Source: a bacterium (GTDB taxonomy: Bacteria; Zixibacteria; MSB-5A5; CAIYYT01). From it: a DNA stretch of 64,000 nucleotides. Location: the NCBI GenBank assembly GCA_016708315.1, contig JADJGC010000011.1, forward strand, positions 1 through 64,000, read 5' to 3'. Positions 7,908-17,186 of the stretch are shown piece by piece. The stretch's first letter is position 1; the number at the start of each line of letters is the position of its first letter. A program made the translations under genes and the position numbers. The notes beneath the pieces were generated by a model. It did not search any database. It was not told the origin of the DNA and saw only the letters and a list, made by a program, of their open reading frames with translations.

Positions 7908-8675
7908 CTATTTGTTACTGGCTTTTGTCTTCGAGCTTGCTGATTGAATCACCGATACTTCAGCCGTTTTGCTGTACGATACGGGAATCGAATAGCGCGA
8001 TCCGGCTTGATCATCGACAGCAAATGTGAATGACTTGTTGAATTGTTCTTCAGAAACCGAGCCATCAATTTTGACTTTGATTTCCTTTTCCTTGCCCGGC
8101 TGAATCTCCGAACTCGGCACTTCAACCTTTAGGTAACCTGCCGGCTGGCTGACCAAATGCAGCTTGACGGCGCTGGCGGAGACATTCTTGACGATCAGTT
8201 TGGCTTCTTTCGAGTGTGATTGGCCATTGATCACTAATTCGCCTTCGGAAAGAGTAAGCGGAGTCAGTGAGTCGGGATCCGTGAAGTTCTTGCCTTTGAA
8301 GGTCAATTGGAATGTCCCACGATCCGGGTCGTTGCAGGTTACCGTAGCGCTCTTGCCCACGTTACCCTTGGCGCCTTTGTTGGAAGTAAACACCAGTTCG
8401 ACTTCGGTGCTATCGCCGACCGCAACAACTTCTTTCTTCAGCGGAGCCTTGGTGCAGCCGCATCCCGGTTTCACGTTGAGAATTTTCAGCGAGTCTGTAC
8501 CGCGACTATGAAACACGTATGAGTGACTGACTACACTTCCGGCGGCGATGTAGCCAAAATCGAAAGCCGTGTCATCAATGTACAGACGGGCGCCAGATTT
8601 TGTGGTTTCCTGAGCAAGCAACAGGCAGGGCACGGCCAGAATCGCGAGCATAGTAGTAGAGAGCTTCTTGAACAT
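7908..8675 (-). CDS. Exported DUF1573 domain protein
   Basis: 255 aa. The signal peptide (about residues 1-22, ending LLLAQE) is followed by a DUF1573-type Ig-like domain (about residues 30-120). It has the hallmark FDFGYI-AG--VSH-Y-F---GTDSL-I--VKPGCGCT, where the GCGCT cysteines are the conserved feature. A second beta-sandwich follows (residues 140-235). Such proteins are abundant in Bacteroidetes and other FCB bacteria, and are periplasmic or surface proteins of unknown function. It has its own promoter region and a shared terminator downstream. No conserved partner gene is adjacent. Confidence 0.88.
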   Translation of the reverse strand: MFKKLSTTMLAILAVPCLLLAQETTKSGARLYIDDTAFDFGYIAAGSVVSHSYVFHSRGTDSLKILNVKPGCGCTKAPLKKEVVAVGDSTEVELVFTSNKGAKGNVGKSATVTCNDPDRGTFQLTFKGKNFTDPDSLTPLTLSEGELVINGQSHSKEAKLIVKNVSASAVKLHLVSQPAGYLKVEVPSSEIQPGKEKEIKVKIDGSVSEEQFNKSFTFAVDDQAGSRYSIPVSYSKTAEVSVIQSASSKTKASNK

Positions 8676-8765
8676 TTGTTTTCTCCTCGTTCAGATTGAT
8701 TAAGTATTGGTTATGTGAATTTTCAGATTCTTATCAAACATCTATCGCTTGATTGGAGTCAGCCA

Positions 8766-9462
8766 TCACGAGAGTAACTTTCGTGTAGCCAAGCCCAGCA
8801 AACTCATCGACTCATTGCGAAAGACCGGAGCGACATTGTCAATGCGGCAACAGCCGAGGTCGATAATAGCTTTGACCATCAAACGTACGTCGCGTTCGGT
8901 TCTCAGATCGAAGATTGTCAGCCGACAAGTTTCGGTGCACTCTCCGACTGTGAAGTGTATTTGGTTCATTCCCAGCGAGTCCAAAAGGGAAGTAGCTGTT
9001 TCTTGTTCCATACCGAGCGCACCCAACAGGGAAGTGATCTTCGGGTTTTCCAATGCGATCTCTCGCCCGACTCCGTCAATGGCAATCTGGTAGCCGACTT
9101 TCTGGCTGAAATCGAGCGGAATCAACGCGACTACTGCGAACACTGCGACGATCACCGCCACTGCAATTCGTGGACGGCTGTTCGGAATCAGAGATTCGAC
9201 GAACCGATTTACGATACCTGTACGCGGTTTGCTCTTTTCGCCGGACTCGACTCTTGCCCGGACTACGGAAACAGGCAGTGGCGTCTGTGGCTCGGTTGCT
9301 TTGAACTTGTCGCAGGCTTCGATCAAGAGATTGTTCCGCACGCACCAGACTCGCGCATTCCACGCAACTCTCTAAGTGTTGAGCCAGCTCTGAATCGCGG
9401 CCGATCTCAGCAAACTGCCATCTGGCTGCTTCTAATCTTGTTCTGGCTTGATGACATAACAT
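8766..9462 (-). CDS. Anti-sigma factor, zinc-finger/TM type, with an apparent frameshift
   Basis: The ATG at 9462 begins MLCHQARTRLE...HLESCVECASL, the HxxxCxxC anti-sigma (zf-HC2-like) motif. This frame then drifts into nonsense, while the next frame (from about 9341) carries the expected continuation (IEACDKFKATEP), a transmembrane helix (AVAVIVAVFAVVALIPL) and a periplasmic tail with three Cys. The two halves join near 9325-9340, so one base is gained or two lost relative to an intact gene; the whole would be about 230 aa. Its start overlaps the sigma gene by 31 bases, indicating translational coupling. It would hold the ECF sigma factor inactive at the inner membrane. It may be intact if the frameshift is a sequencing error. 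Confidence 0.7.
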
Positions 9463-10001
9463 AGGTCTTCAGTTCCTTCGTCTGTGTTGCCTGCGGTCGA
9501 TTTGCGATACACGCTGCTCAATCGCCGCCGCATCTTGTCTCTGGCGCGCGACAGCCGCATCTTAATAGTGCCTTCCGACTTCGACGTTAGCTGTGCGATT
9601 TCCGAGATTTTCCAACCATCCAGCTCGGCAAGTGTGACAATAATTCTGTCATCCGCACTCAGCGCTGTGAAGGCAAATTCCAATCGCCGTTTGGCTTCGT
9701 ACTCACCCGAGGGATCGCTTCCAGGTTCGAACGTCTCACCCTCGATAGGTCCCGCAAAAACTCTTCTCCACCATGAGTCGCGTGAGCGACCGATGTAGTT
9801 GTTGTTTATTATCTGGTAGAGCCACGGTCGGAATCGCTCAATGTCTTTGATTTGGGCGAATCCTCGATGCGCTTTCATGATAGAATCCATATAGAGGTCG
9901 TCGCCTTCCTCCGGATTGAGCGTTAATCGTAAGCAATAGGCTCTGGCGCGTTTATGTTCGCGCTCTACCAGATCCCAAAATGGACCGTCGTTTCTAATCA
10001 C
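9432..10001 (-). CDS. ECF-type RNA polymerase sigma factor
   Basis: 189 aa from a GTG start. Region 2 (EHKRARAYCLRLTLNPEEGDDLYMDSIMKAHRGF...FRPWLYQIINNNYIGRSR) and region 4 (LSADDRIIVTLAELDGWKISEIAQLTSKSEGTIKMRLSRARDKMRRRL) are both recognisable, with the helix-turn-helix at the end. It fits the extracytoplasmic-function sigma family. It is paired with the overlapping downstream anti-sigma gene. The signal sensed is unknown; the periplasmic tail of the anti-sigma factor is Cys-containing. Extra-long spacing between regions 2 and 4 (GPIEGETFEPGSDPSGEYE) is normal for the family. Confidence 0.92.
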   Translation of the reverse strand: MIRNDGPFWDLVEREHKRARAYCLRLTLNPEEGDDLYMDSIMKAHRGFAQIKDIERFRPWLYQIINNNYIGRSRDSWWRRVFAGPIEGETFEPGSDPSGEYEAKRRLEFAFTALSADDRIIVTLAELDGWKISEIAQLTSKSEGTIKMRLSRARDKMRRRLSSVYRKSTAGNTDEGTEDLCYVIKPEQD

Positions 10002-10102
10002 GTACTAATGAGATGCTTTTGGGGGCAAAAAGGTAACGAAAAAGATTGAAATTTATTCAGAATTGAGAATGAGTGACAAATCCGGGGTCGGTGGGTTATT
10101 AA

Positions 10103-10176
10103 TAGCGGTGCAGGGATTTGAACCCCGGACACGCGGATTATGATTCCGCTGCTCTAACCAGCTGAGCTACACCGCC
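10103..10176 (-). tRNA. tRNA-Met (anticodon CAT)
   Basis: Read on the minus strand, all four stems are present: acceptor GGCGGTG/CACCGCT, D-arm GCTC-AGCTGGTTA-GAGC, anticodon stem GCGGA/TCCGC with loop ATCATAA, and T-arm with GTTCAAATC. The anticodon is CAT. The overall sequence looks like an elongator Met tRNA; an isoleucine tRNA with modified CAT cannot be fully excluded. The CCA end is not encoded. Confidence 0.93.
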
Positions 10177-10308
10177 ATCAACGTTCAACCAATGGTCAAA
10201 GAATTTATGTTTTCCCACACATTTGTCAAGCGCTAACAACCATTTTCGTTGCCCTCATCCTCTCCGCGACTTATTATGAAATTCAACACTTTCTTGGAGC
10301 TGAATTGC

Positions 10309-10620
10309 ATGATTGTTACTACGACACCTAATGTAGAGGGCAAGCCAATTCGGGATTATCTCGGCATCGTTGCCGGAGAAGCCGTTATGGGCGCCAATAT
10401 CGTCAAGGACTTCTTTGCTACCGTAACCGACATCGTCGGCGGAAGGTCAGGGGCTTATGAAAATGAGCTCATTAGAGCCCGGCAAATTGCGCTGACGGAA
10501 ATGGAGCAAGAGGCGATGAAGCTCGGAGCCTCGGCGGTTGTCGGCGTTGACATCGATTACGAAGTTATTCGGACGGGAATGCTCCTGGTGACTGCATCCG
10601 GCACTGCAGTTCGCCTGTAA
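10309..10620 (+). CDS. YbjQ/UPF0145 family protein
   Basis: 103 aa from the ATG at 10309, chosen because GGAG lies 9 bases upstream and the family begins here with IVTTTPNVEG. The pattern V-GEAV-GANI-KDFFA---DIVGGRSGAYE--L---R--A---M---A--LGA-AVVGVDIDYE is typical of the YbjQ family (domain of the heavy-metal-binding type), which form small homo-oligomers. The biochemical role is unknown. It is a single-gene unit upstream of the subtilase. Confidence 0.9.
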   Translation: MIVTTTPNVEGKPIRDYLGIVAGEAVMGANIVKDFFATVTDIVGGRSGAYENELIRARQIALTEMEQEAMKLGASAVVGVDIDYEVIRTGMLLVTASGTAVRL

Positions 10621-10812
10621 TCGCGACGGTGCCTTCAGATAGTGCAAGTAATTGCATATTTTGCAGTATCTGGCAGCTATTCGAATTCACGAATCGAGCA
10701 CCGGGAAACCATTCGACCCTGCAACTTGTTATAATGATTGGGAATAGACCAACATCAGATAATTGTCCGTTAGCAGATTTTTAGGCATACTCTTCGCTGA
10801 AAGATACTGAAG

Positions 10813-13761
10813 ATGAATACTCTTACTATCGCTTCTCTCCGGCTACTGCTCAGTTCGTTATTGATGGTGGTTGCCACCTCCTCCGCGTTTTCCGCACAGT
10901 TCAGCGCACGTCTCAGTTCTACTCTTGCCGGACGAAATCACAACGAGATGGTTTCGGTGTTGGTATTTATGGCTAATCAGCTTGATGTCACAGAAGTGCA
11001 TCGAGTTCAGAAATTATCAGCGTTTTCGCGTCAAGCTTCGCATGCCGTTCTCGTCAAGGAGCTGCAGGACTTCGCAACTGACAATCAGATTAGCTTGCGG
11101 GGACTGCTTGATCAGGCAATCGCTCGTGGTGAAGTGAGTTCTTACGAAGCTTATTGGATTACCAACGCATTCCAGATCACGGCGACCCGGGAGTTCATCG
11201 AGAGATTAGAATTACGATCAGATATCGAAGCCGTCATTGAGGATCTTCCGCCAACATCTTTGTACAATCCCAACCAAAACGCCAATGCGGAAACTGTAAC
11301 CGACTTGGCCGAAGGAGCAATCGGCGGCCTGCGTGCTATCGGCGCAGACCAGATGTGGGAAATGGGTTATACCGGTGCAGGTCGACTGATCGCATCGTTT
11401 GATACTGGTGTTGACGGCACACATCCGGCACTGTCCGGCACTTGGCGTGGAAATACGCACTCATCCGCCGAAAGTTGGTTTGACCCGGTTCATCAGGAGG
11501 AAACACCACATTGGGATAACCAGCTTAGTGTTGGCAGTCACGGTACCTCTACGATGGGCATTATGGTCGGAAAGAATGACGCAACCGGCGACACAGTCGG
11601 CGTCGCATTTGATGCACAATGGATCAGCGCGATGGTGGTTGATATTCCCGGCGCTAATTACTTACAGGCGTTCCAATGGGTCGCAGACCCGGATGGAAAT
11701 CCTAACACGATAACAGACGTCCCCGACGTACTCAATAATTCTTGGGGATTCCTACAGGACAACATCGACTGCTCAGACCTGTTCTGGACGCCAATAGACA
11801 ATCTTGAAGCACTTGGCACTGTCGTGATATTTGCCGCCGGCAATGAAGGTCCTGCGGCGGGTACTATTCGCAATCCAGCCAATCGCGCTACAACAGAGAT
11901 TAACACTTTTTCAGTTGGTGCGACAGATTCCGTTGGATTGAAAGTTTGGTCATCATCCAGCCGCGGCCCGTCTGACTGCGATGGTGTTTCCATCAAACCG
12001 GAAGTTGTAGCTCCGGGGTACCTAATTTGGACTGCTGTTCCAGGGCCGACATTTTACTATGGTCTCAGAAGTGGAACTTCGTTTGCCGCTCCGCATGTTG
12101 CCGGCGCGGTTGCACTTCTGCGACAGTATAATCCAAACGCAACCGTCGATCAGATCAAACTCGCCCTTCTTAACTCGGCGACCGACATTGCCCCTGCGGG
12201 TCAAGATGATTCCACTGGCTACGGACTGATCAACATTCCAGCAGCGCTCGCGTTGCTGCCTCCCAATGATCAGGTTAATGTATTTGTGCAGTCGATCGAG
12301 CATAACCCGATTAATTCGGGCATGGAGATTCAATTCATTGCGACTCTGCGGAATTCGGGATTCGGAACTTCTAATGTCAACGCCGAACTGCTCGAAGCCG
12401 AAACCGGGATGTCGATAGTAAATGGCTTTTCCAGCTTTGGTGATATCGCAAAGGACGCGACTGCCAATAACAGCTCAGATCCATTCGTGCTGCAGTTCAA
12501 TAACGGAATCGTCGACGGAACTCAGCTCTCGGTGGATTTGCATATCACTGCTACAGCAGGTTACGAGAAGACAGTCAGACTCACGTTCACCGTCGGTGAA
12601 GCTCTCGTCAAATCACTCTACAATCATCAATCAGATAGCCTAAGATTTACGATTTCCAACTTCGGTGCCTATGGGCTTGCGCCCGGCTCTGCTCTTCCCG
12701 GCAACGGCTTGGGATTTCTCTTTCCGACAAGTGGGGTCAATAATCTGTATCAAGCCGGTCTTTTGGTGGGCAACTCGCCGCTCGGAATTTCCGATGCGAC
12801 AACCAATACGATATTTTCGGTAGATGCCGATTTCCGCGTCGCTCCCGGTGGCAATTTGCAGGTGAGTACCGGTGGCGTTCTCGGGGATCATGAAACCTAC
12901 TCGCGATTTGAGGATAGCCACGCCTATCGCCCGTTAGGGATTACGATCGAGCAGCGCACCGCCAGTTTCAACGGCAGCGTCGACGCCAATTATGTGATCA
13001 TGGAATACACAGTTGTCAACGATCAGGATACTGCAATCAACGATTTGTATGTCGGGATGTATCTCGATTGGGACTTCCCCCCGAACAGCGGTCAGGACCG
13101 TTCCGGGTTTGATGAGGAGAGTCAGGTCGGCTATATGTGGCACAACAATCAAGCACAGTACCGCGGCTGCAAAGTATTGACTGACGAAGGACTAAAGACC
13201 TTCCGCGCGATTCCGAACTCTGCCATTGTTTACGACGGAGTAACCGAGGCAGAAAAGTTCGAAATGTTAACCGGACCGATGTTGCCTACATCAAATTTCG
13301 CTCCGGATCAATCCTTCTCGATTTCTACCGGCCCATTCAATCTTGGACCGGGCGAATCGGACACAGCGGCATTTGCCATAATCGCAGGCCGGAATGTCAA
13401 CGAGTTGGCGCTCACCGCCCAACGTGCAAGATCGATGTATCGCCAGGCAACGCCAGTCGATGACGACGGTGCGGCCCTTCCGAGAGCATATCAGCTTGAC
13501 CAGAATTTCCCCAATCCATTCAATCCGATCACGCAAATCCAATTCAATCTCAATCGGACAGAGAAGATCAGGCTCGAAGTTTTCAATTCACTTGGGCAGA
13601 AGGTTGCAACGTTGATTGATGACGTTCGTCCGGTAGGGGCCCACTCAGTCTACTGGAACGGTGTTGACGACGGCGGCCAACCGGTAGCTTCCGGAATCTA
13701 CTTCTACAAACTCACGGCGGGGAGTCTGAGCGAAACCCGCAAGATGGTGTTGTTGAAGTAG
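10813..13761 (+). CDS. Secreted subtilisin-like (S8) serine protease with T9SS C-terminal sorting domain
   Basis: 982 aa. A signal peptide (to about residue 28) and an inhibitor-like prodomain (about 30-140) precede the S8 catalytic domain with Asp197 (FDTGVDGTHP), His243 (GSHGTST) and Ser423 (GTSFAAPHVAG), plus the oxyanion-hole Asn in AAGNEGP. A beta-rich middle (about 490-880) follows. The tail, from QNFPNPFNP through GQKVATLIDD to SGIYFYKLTAG--SETRKMVLLK, is a FlgD-like type A sorting signal, implying export across the outer membrane by a type IX system. It is an extracellular protease, probably nutritional. A TATAAT (10730-10735) lies about 80 bases upstream of the start. Confidence 0.93.
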   Translation: MNTLTIASLRLLLSSLLMVVATSSAFSAQFSARLSSTLAGRNHNEMVSVLVFMANQLDVTEVHRVQKLSAFSRQASHAVLVKELQDFATDNQISLRGLLDQAIARGEVSSYEAYWITNAFQITATREFIERLELRSDIEAVIEDLPPTSLYNPNQNANAETVTDLAEGAIGGLRAIGADQMWEMGYTGAGRLIASFDTGVDGTHPALSGTWRGNTHSSAESWFDPVHQEETPHWDNQLSVGSHGTSTMGIMVGKNDATGDTVGVAFDAQWISAMVVDIPGANYLQAFQWVADPDGNPNTITDVPDVLNNSWGFLQDNIDCSDLFWTPIDNLEALGTVVIFAAGNEGPAAGTIRNPANRATTEINTFSVGATDSVGLKVWSSSSRGPSDCDGVSIKPEVVAPGYLIWTAVPGPTFYYGLRSGTSFAAPHVAGAVALLRQYNPNATVDQIKLALLNSATDIAPAGQDDSTGYGLINIPAALALLPPNDQVNVFVQSIEHNPINSGMEIQFIATLRNSGFGTSNVNAELLEAETGMSIVNGFSSFGDIAKDATANNSSDPFVLQFNNGIVDGTQLSVDLHITATAGYEKTVRLTFTVGEALVKSLYNHQSDSLRFTISNFGAYGLAPGSALPGNGLGFLFPTSGVNNLYQAGLLVGNSPLGISDATTNTIFSVDADFRVAPGGNLQVSTGGVLGDHETYSRFEDSHAYRPLGITIEQRTASFNGSVDANYVIMEYTVVNDQDTAINDLYVGMYLDWDFPPNSGQDRSGFDEESQVGYMWHNNQAQYRGCKVLTDEGLKTFRAIPNSAIVYDGVTEAEKFEMLTGPMLPTSNFAPDQSFSISTGPFNLGPGESDTAAFAIIAGRNVNELALTAQRARSMYRQATPVDDDGAALPRAYQLDQNFPNPFNPITQIQFNLNRTEKIRLEVFNSLGQKVATLIDDVRPVGAHSVYWNGVDDGGQPVASGIYFYKLTAGSLSETRKMVLLK

Positions 13762-13831
13762 TTCGGCTGTTCAGATATTTCGTCTAATTTCAAACTTGAA
13801 AAGCGGGCACTTCTGAGTTAATCTGCTCATT

Positions 13832-15796
13832 GTGACTAACAGATTACTTCTATTGTTCACCGCAATCGTCTCAGTTGTTGTGTTGAGTTCCTGCGGCAAC
13901 AAAGCCAATGACAACACGCTGTACGAAATCGCCGTTGCAGAGGATTCGCGACTTTTGCCCGCCGAATTGCTCGACAAGTGGATTGTCTCGCCTGATTCGG
14001 TTGTGCGCGAGCGTACTGCTTATGCCATTGGTATCGTAGGGGAGCCGACTACGTTTGAGAGATTGCGCCAACTACTTTCTGACCAATGCGAATCGGTACA
14101 GAGAGCGGCAGCCTTTGCTGCTGGACAAGTCGCTGATTCGGCTTCGCAAGATAAGTTGATTGTGCTTTCGAATTCGACGAACGCAAGCGTCAGACGATCC
14201 GCACTGGACGCCCTTTCCAAGATCGGTACTCCGGCCGCCTCGGCGAGATTATCGACAGTCCTGAATGATGACAATGAAGAATCGTCTACACGCGCTCTCG
14301 TTGCTCAATGGATGTTTCGACTCAAAGACACTGAGTCACAAAACGCTCTTATTGCACAAGCGATGTCAGACGATGACTACATTCGTGAGCGGACATTTTA
14401 TTCGCTTATGCGACGCAGCGTCAAAGACGCACAGCCGCTGTTCTTGATGGGGCTGAATGACAAAGTCGCACAGACACAGATATTTGCCATCAACGGCCTT
14501 TCCCGCATCAGTGATACTTCAGCATCTTCAGCAGTACAACCGCTGCTCCTGAGCCAGAATTCGCGTGTTCAATATCATGCGGTCAATTTCATGGCGAAGT
14601 TTGGCATTGTCGAAGCATTGCCGGTGTTGATTAATCTGACGGCAGTAGATAGAGACCCATACGTTCGCACAGCGGCCGTCCAAGCGCTCGGCAAGTTCAA
14701 AGACAACCAATCGGCGTTGACGTTGATGGAGTTACTCAACGATGCGGATATCAACGTCGCCTCGGCGGCGCTTGTCGCCTATTCTGCACTGGGAAGACCA
14801 AACGCCGCGACTTTTGCGCAACTCTTCGTAGGTGATTCCGACCCGCGCAAACGAGTGGCTGCAGCGCAGGCGTTTGGAACGATTAAGACTGATACAGCAA
14901 GAACGATGCTGGAGTATCTATTTGCCGATCCGGTGCCGCTGGTTCGAGGCGAAGCACTTGACCAGCTTTTCGGTTTCGACAAACCGAATTTGACCGACCG
15001 CTTTATTGAATCGGCTTTGGCCGATTCCGATTACATGCCGGTCGCAATTGCGACAAACAAGGTCGCGACAGATAGGCTGATGCAGCATCTCGCTTCGCTT
15101 CGTAATGTCTACTATGCCAATCAACATATCGAGAATCAGCAATCGGTACTTGATGCTTTGATCGAATTGGCTGACTCAGTAAGCGACAAAGCTCCGCTTG
15201 CGACTTTGGCAGACTCGGCGCTGCATCACAGCGATTTCAACATTCGCAAGCGTGGCCGTGAACTGGCGAGCAAGCTTATGCTCAAGATACCCGGCACCGA
15301 GGACAAGTTTGAAAGCGATCTGACACCGGAGAGATTCGACTTACTTTACAACCGAACTGATTCGCCGCGCGTCCGGATAACAACCGCACGCGGTGAAATC
15401 GTCATTGAATTGTATCCCGAGATTGCTCCCAAGGCAGTCGCCAATTTTCTCAAACTGGCAGACTCCGGATTTTACAACAATCGAATTTGGCACCGAGTGG
15501 TACCCGATTTTGTAATACAAGATGGCTGTCCACGCGGCGATGGCTGGGGTTCGCCCGGTTATGAAATCCGCTGCGAGTACAATCACTTGCCGTTTGAACG
15601 CGGCAGTGTCGGAATGGCTACCTCGGGCAAGGATACCGGCGGCAGTCAGTACTTTATCTGTCATTCAGCTCAGCCGCATCTCGATGGTCGGTACACGGTC
15701 TTCGGGAAGGTGATTTCTGGGCTTGATATCGTCGACCAGATTCAGTTGGGCGATAGTATTACATCTGTGACGCAAATTACTACGGGAGTCAAATAG
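13832..15796 (+). CDS. Lipoprotein with HEAT-like repeats and C-terminal cyclophilin (PPIase) domain
   Basis: 654 aa from a GTG start. The lipobox VVLSSC predicts an acylated Cys at residue 21. Residues about 30-480 form a series of HEAT-like helical repeats (for example SVRRSALDALSKIGTPAA, YVRTAAVQALGKFKD, VRGEALDQLF). Residues about 512-654 are a cyclophilin-type peptidyl-prolyl isomerase (FHRVVPDFVIQDG appears as WHRVVPDFVIQDGCP, then GSQYFICHSAQPHLDGRYTVFGKV). The combination suggests an envelope folding factor with a protein-binding superhelix. Its TAG stop overlaps the start of the next gene by one base, so it heads an operon. Confidence 0.9.
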   Translation: MTNRLLLLFTAIVSVVVLSSCGNKANDNTLYEIAVAEDSRLLPAELLDKWIVSPDSVVRERTAYAIGIVGEPTTFERLRQLLSDQCESVQRAAAFAAGQVADSASQDKLIVLSNSTNASVRRSALDALSKIGTPAASARLSTVLNDDNEESSTRALVAQWMFRLKDTESQNALIAQAMSDDDYIRERTFYSLMRRSVKDAQPLFLMGLNDKVAQTQIFAINGLSRISDTSASSAVQPLLLSQNSRVQYHAVNFMAKFGIVEALPVLINLTAVDRDPYVRTAAVQALGKFKDNQSALTLMELLNDADINVASAALVAYSALGRPNAATFAQLFVGDSDPRKRVAAAQAFGTIKTDTARTMLEYLFADPVPLVRGEALDQLFGFDKPNLTDRFIESALADSDYMPVAIATNKVATDRLMQHLASLRNVYYANQHIENQQSVLDALIELADSVSDKAPLATLADSALHHSDFNIRKRGRELASKLMLKIPGTEDKFESDLTPERFDLLYNRTDSPRVRITTARGEIVIELYPEIAPKAVANFLKLADSGFYNNRIWHRVVPDFVIQDGCPRGDGWGSPGYEIRCEYNHLPFERGSVGMATSGKDTGGSQYFICHSAQPHLDGRYTVFGKVISGLDIVDQIQLGDSITSVTQITTGVK

Positions 15797-16668
15797 TGAG
15801 AATTTTAATACTCGCGCTTCTTACCTCTCTGACGACTTTTCTTACCGCAAACGCCGCGCCGCCAGTAGAAGAAATCATCCGAAACGCCATTTCCAAACTC
15901 GAAGCCGACAAGCAGACTTGTTCGACATTTACGAATAGCACCGTTGCCAAGTCAATCAAGTACGACAAGAAAATGCAGCCTGACGAAGTCACTATTATGG
16001 TCAAGCGGTCCTATCACGTCAACAAGCGCATTGCCGAGCAAATTTTCTCAATCGAGAAGGACGGCAAGAAGCTGACATCCAAGGAAATCGACGAGAGAGC
16101 CGAAGAACAAACCAAGAAGTGGGAAGACGAACATAAGGAAGGCGCCGACAAGCGTGCTGCCTCACGCGACAATTATGTCGATCCCCTTACGGTCGAAGGC
16201 ATCGATACATACAGCTACCATCTCATCGAAACTCGCGATTCGGCATTTGGAGTAGTGACGGCAGCCGTCGCCGGAACCACGGAGATTATCGATCAGTCGG
16301 TGCAAAAACTGACGACGTACTACATTGTTCAAGCCCGTGCCAAAGTCGCCGATGAAAAACACCTTAACGCGACCTATTGGATCGACGCTAAGACGTATGG
16401 CATCCTGAGGACGGAATTTGCGCCCTCCAAGATGCCGAGTTTCGTCGAGATGCTGGACTTTCAGTTGGACTACGAGATTCTCCAGCTTGGCGAATCTACA
16501 CTATATTTTCCGCGTCGTTTTGAACTCAAGGGCAAGGCCGGGTTTCTATTTTTCAAGGGAAGATTCGGCGCCATCGAAGAGTATTCTGATTACCGCTGTG
16601 AAGAAGCGATTGACGAGTCATTGCTAAAGACGCGTTATTTCTACAAAGCTGATGAAGGCACAAAGTGA
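15796..16668 (+). CDS. Exported protein of unknown function (LolA/LppX-like fold possible)
   Basis: 290 aa from a GTG that overlaps the preceding stop by one base. A signal peptide ends around TANAAPP. The mature protein has a highly charged helical segment (residues 75-125, many Lys/Glu). The C-terminal half consists of long strands with a DAKTYGILRTEFAP-K-P pattern reminiscent of outer-membrane lipoprotein-sorting/LolA-like proteins. That resemblance is only structural impression. It lies between the HEAT-cyclophilin lipoprotein and the adenosine-specific kinase gene and is translationally coupled to both (overlaps of 1 base each). Confidence 0.75.
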   Translation: MRILILALLTSLTTFLTANAAPPVEEIIRNAISKLEADKQTCSTFTNSTVAKSIKYDKKMQPDEVTIMVKRSYHVNKRIAEQIFSIEKDGKKLTSKEIDERAEEQTKKWEDEHKEGADKRAASRDNYVDPLTVEGIDTYSYHLIETRDSAFGVVTAAVAGTTEIIDQSVQKLTTYYIVQARAKVADEKHLNATYWIDAKTYGILRTEFAPSKMPSFVEMLDFQLDYEILQLGESTLYFPRRFELKGKAGFLFFKGRFGAIEEYSDYRCEEAIDESLLKTRYFYKADEGTK

Positions 16669-17150
16669 TGAATATCGAGGCCGTAAAAATCGATATGCCG
16701 GAAGGCTGCAACCTGATCTTTGGCATGAGCCATTTCATCAAGACCGTCGAGGACTTGCACGAACTGATGGTCAATTCGGTGCCAGGTGTGAAATTCGGTG
16801 TTGCATTCAGTGAAGCCTCCGGCGACCGGCTGGTCAGATATTCCGGAAACGACAATGAACTCGCCAATGCCGCAGCTCAGAACTTGATGAAGATCGCCAG
16901 CGGCCATTGCTTCCTGATCTTCATGAAGAACGCATTCCCGGTAAATATCCTGCCGGCATTGAAGAATGTTTACGAGGTCGTGAACATATTCTGTGCCACC
17001 GCCAATCCCGTACAAGCTCTGATCGTTCGCACAGAACAGGGCGGAGGCATTGTCGGTGTAGTTGACGGCGAAGCGCCACTGGGGATCGAAGATGACTCTG
17101 CTCGTCAGAAGCGACACCAGTTCTTGCGCACAATTGGTTACAAGCAGTAA
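16668..17150 (+). CDS. Adenosine-specific kinase (PF04008-type)
   Basis: 160 aa. The pattern IDMPEG-N-I-G-SHFIKTVEDL-E-----VPG-KFG-AF-EASG-RLVR--GND-EL---A--N---I--GH-F-IF--NA-P-N-L-A-KNV-EV--I--ATANP-Q is almost continuous with the family first described from archaea and thermophiles as adenosine-specific kinase. The later motif EQG-GI-GVVDG-AP-GIE also matches. The ATG at 16668 overlaps the preceding TGA, indicating coupling; a GTG at 16665 is also possible. It is a cytoplasmic enzyme binding adenosine or AMP; the physiological role is not well established. Confidence 0.88.
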   Translation: MNIEAVKIDMPEGCNLIFGMSHFIKTVEDLHELMVNSVPGVKFGVAFSEASGDRLVRYSGNDNELANAAAQNLMKIASGHCFLIFMKNAFPVNILPALKNVYEVVNIFCATANPVQALIVRTEQGGGIVGVVDGEAPLGIEDDSARQKRHQFLRTIGYKQ

Positions 17151-17186
17151 GCAAACAGGAAATTCTACCTTGAGCAAAGTTCGTTA

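Noticed and set aside
10103..10176. tRNA considered as an integration site
   Set aside because: No integrase gene or direct repeat of the tRNA 3' end was seen nearby.
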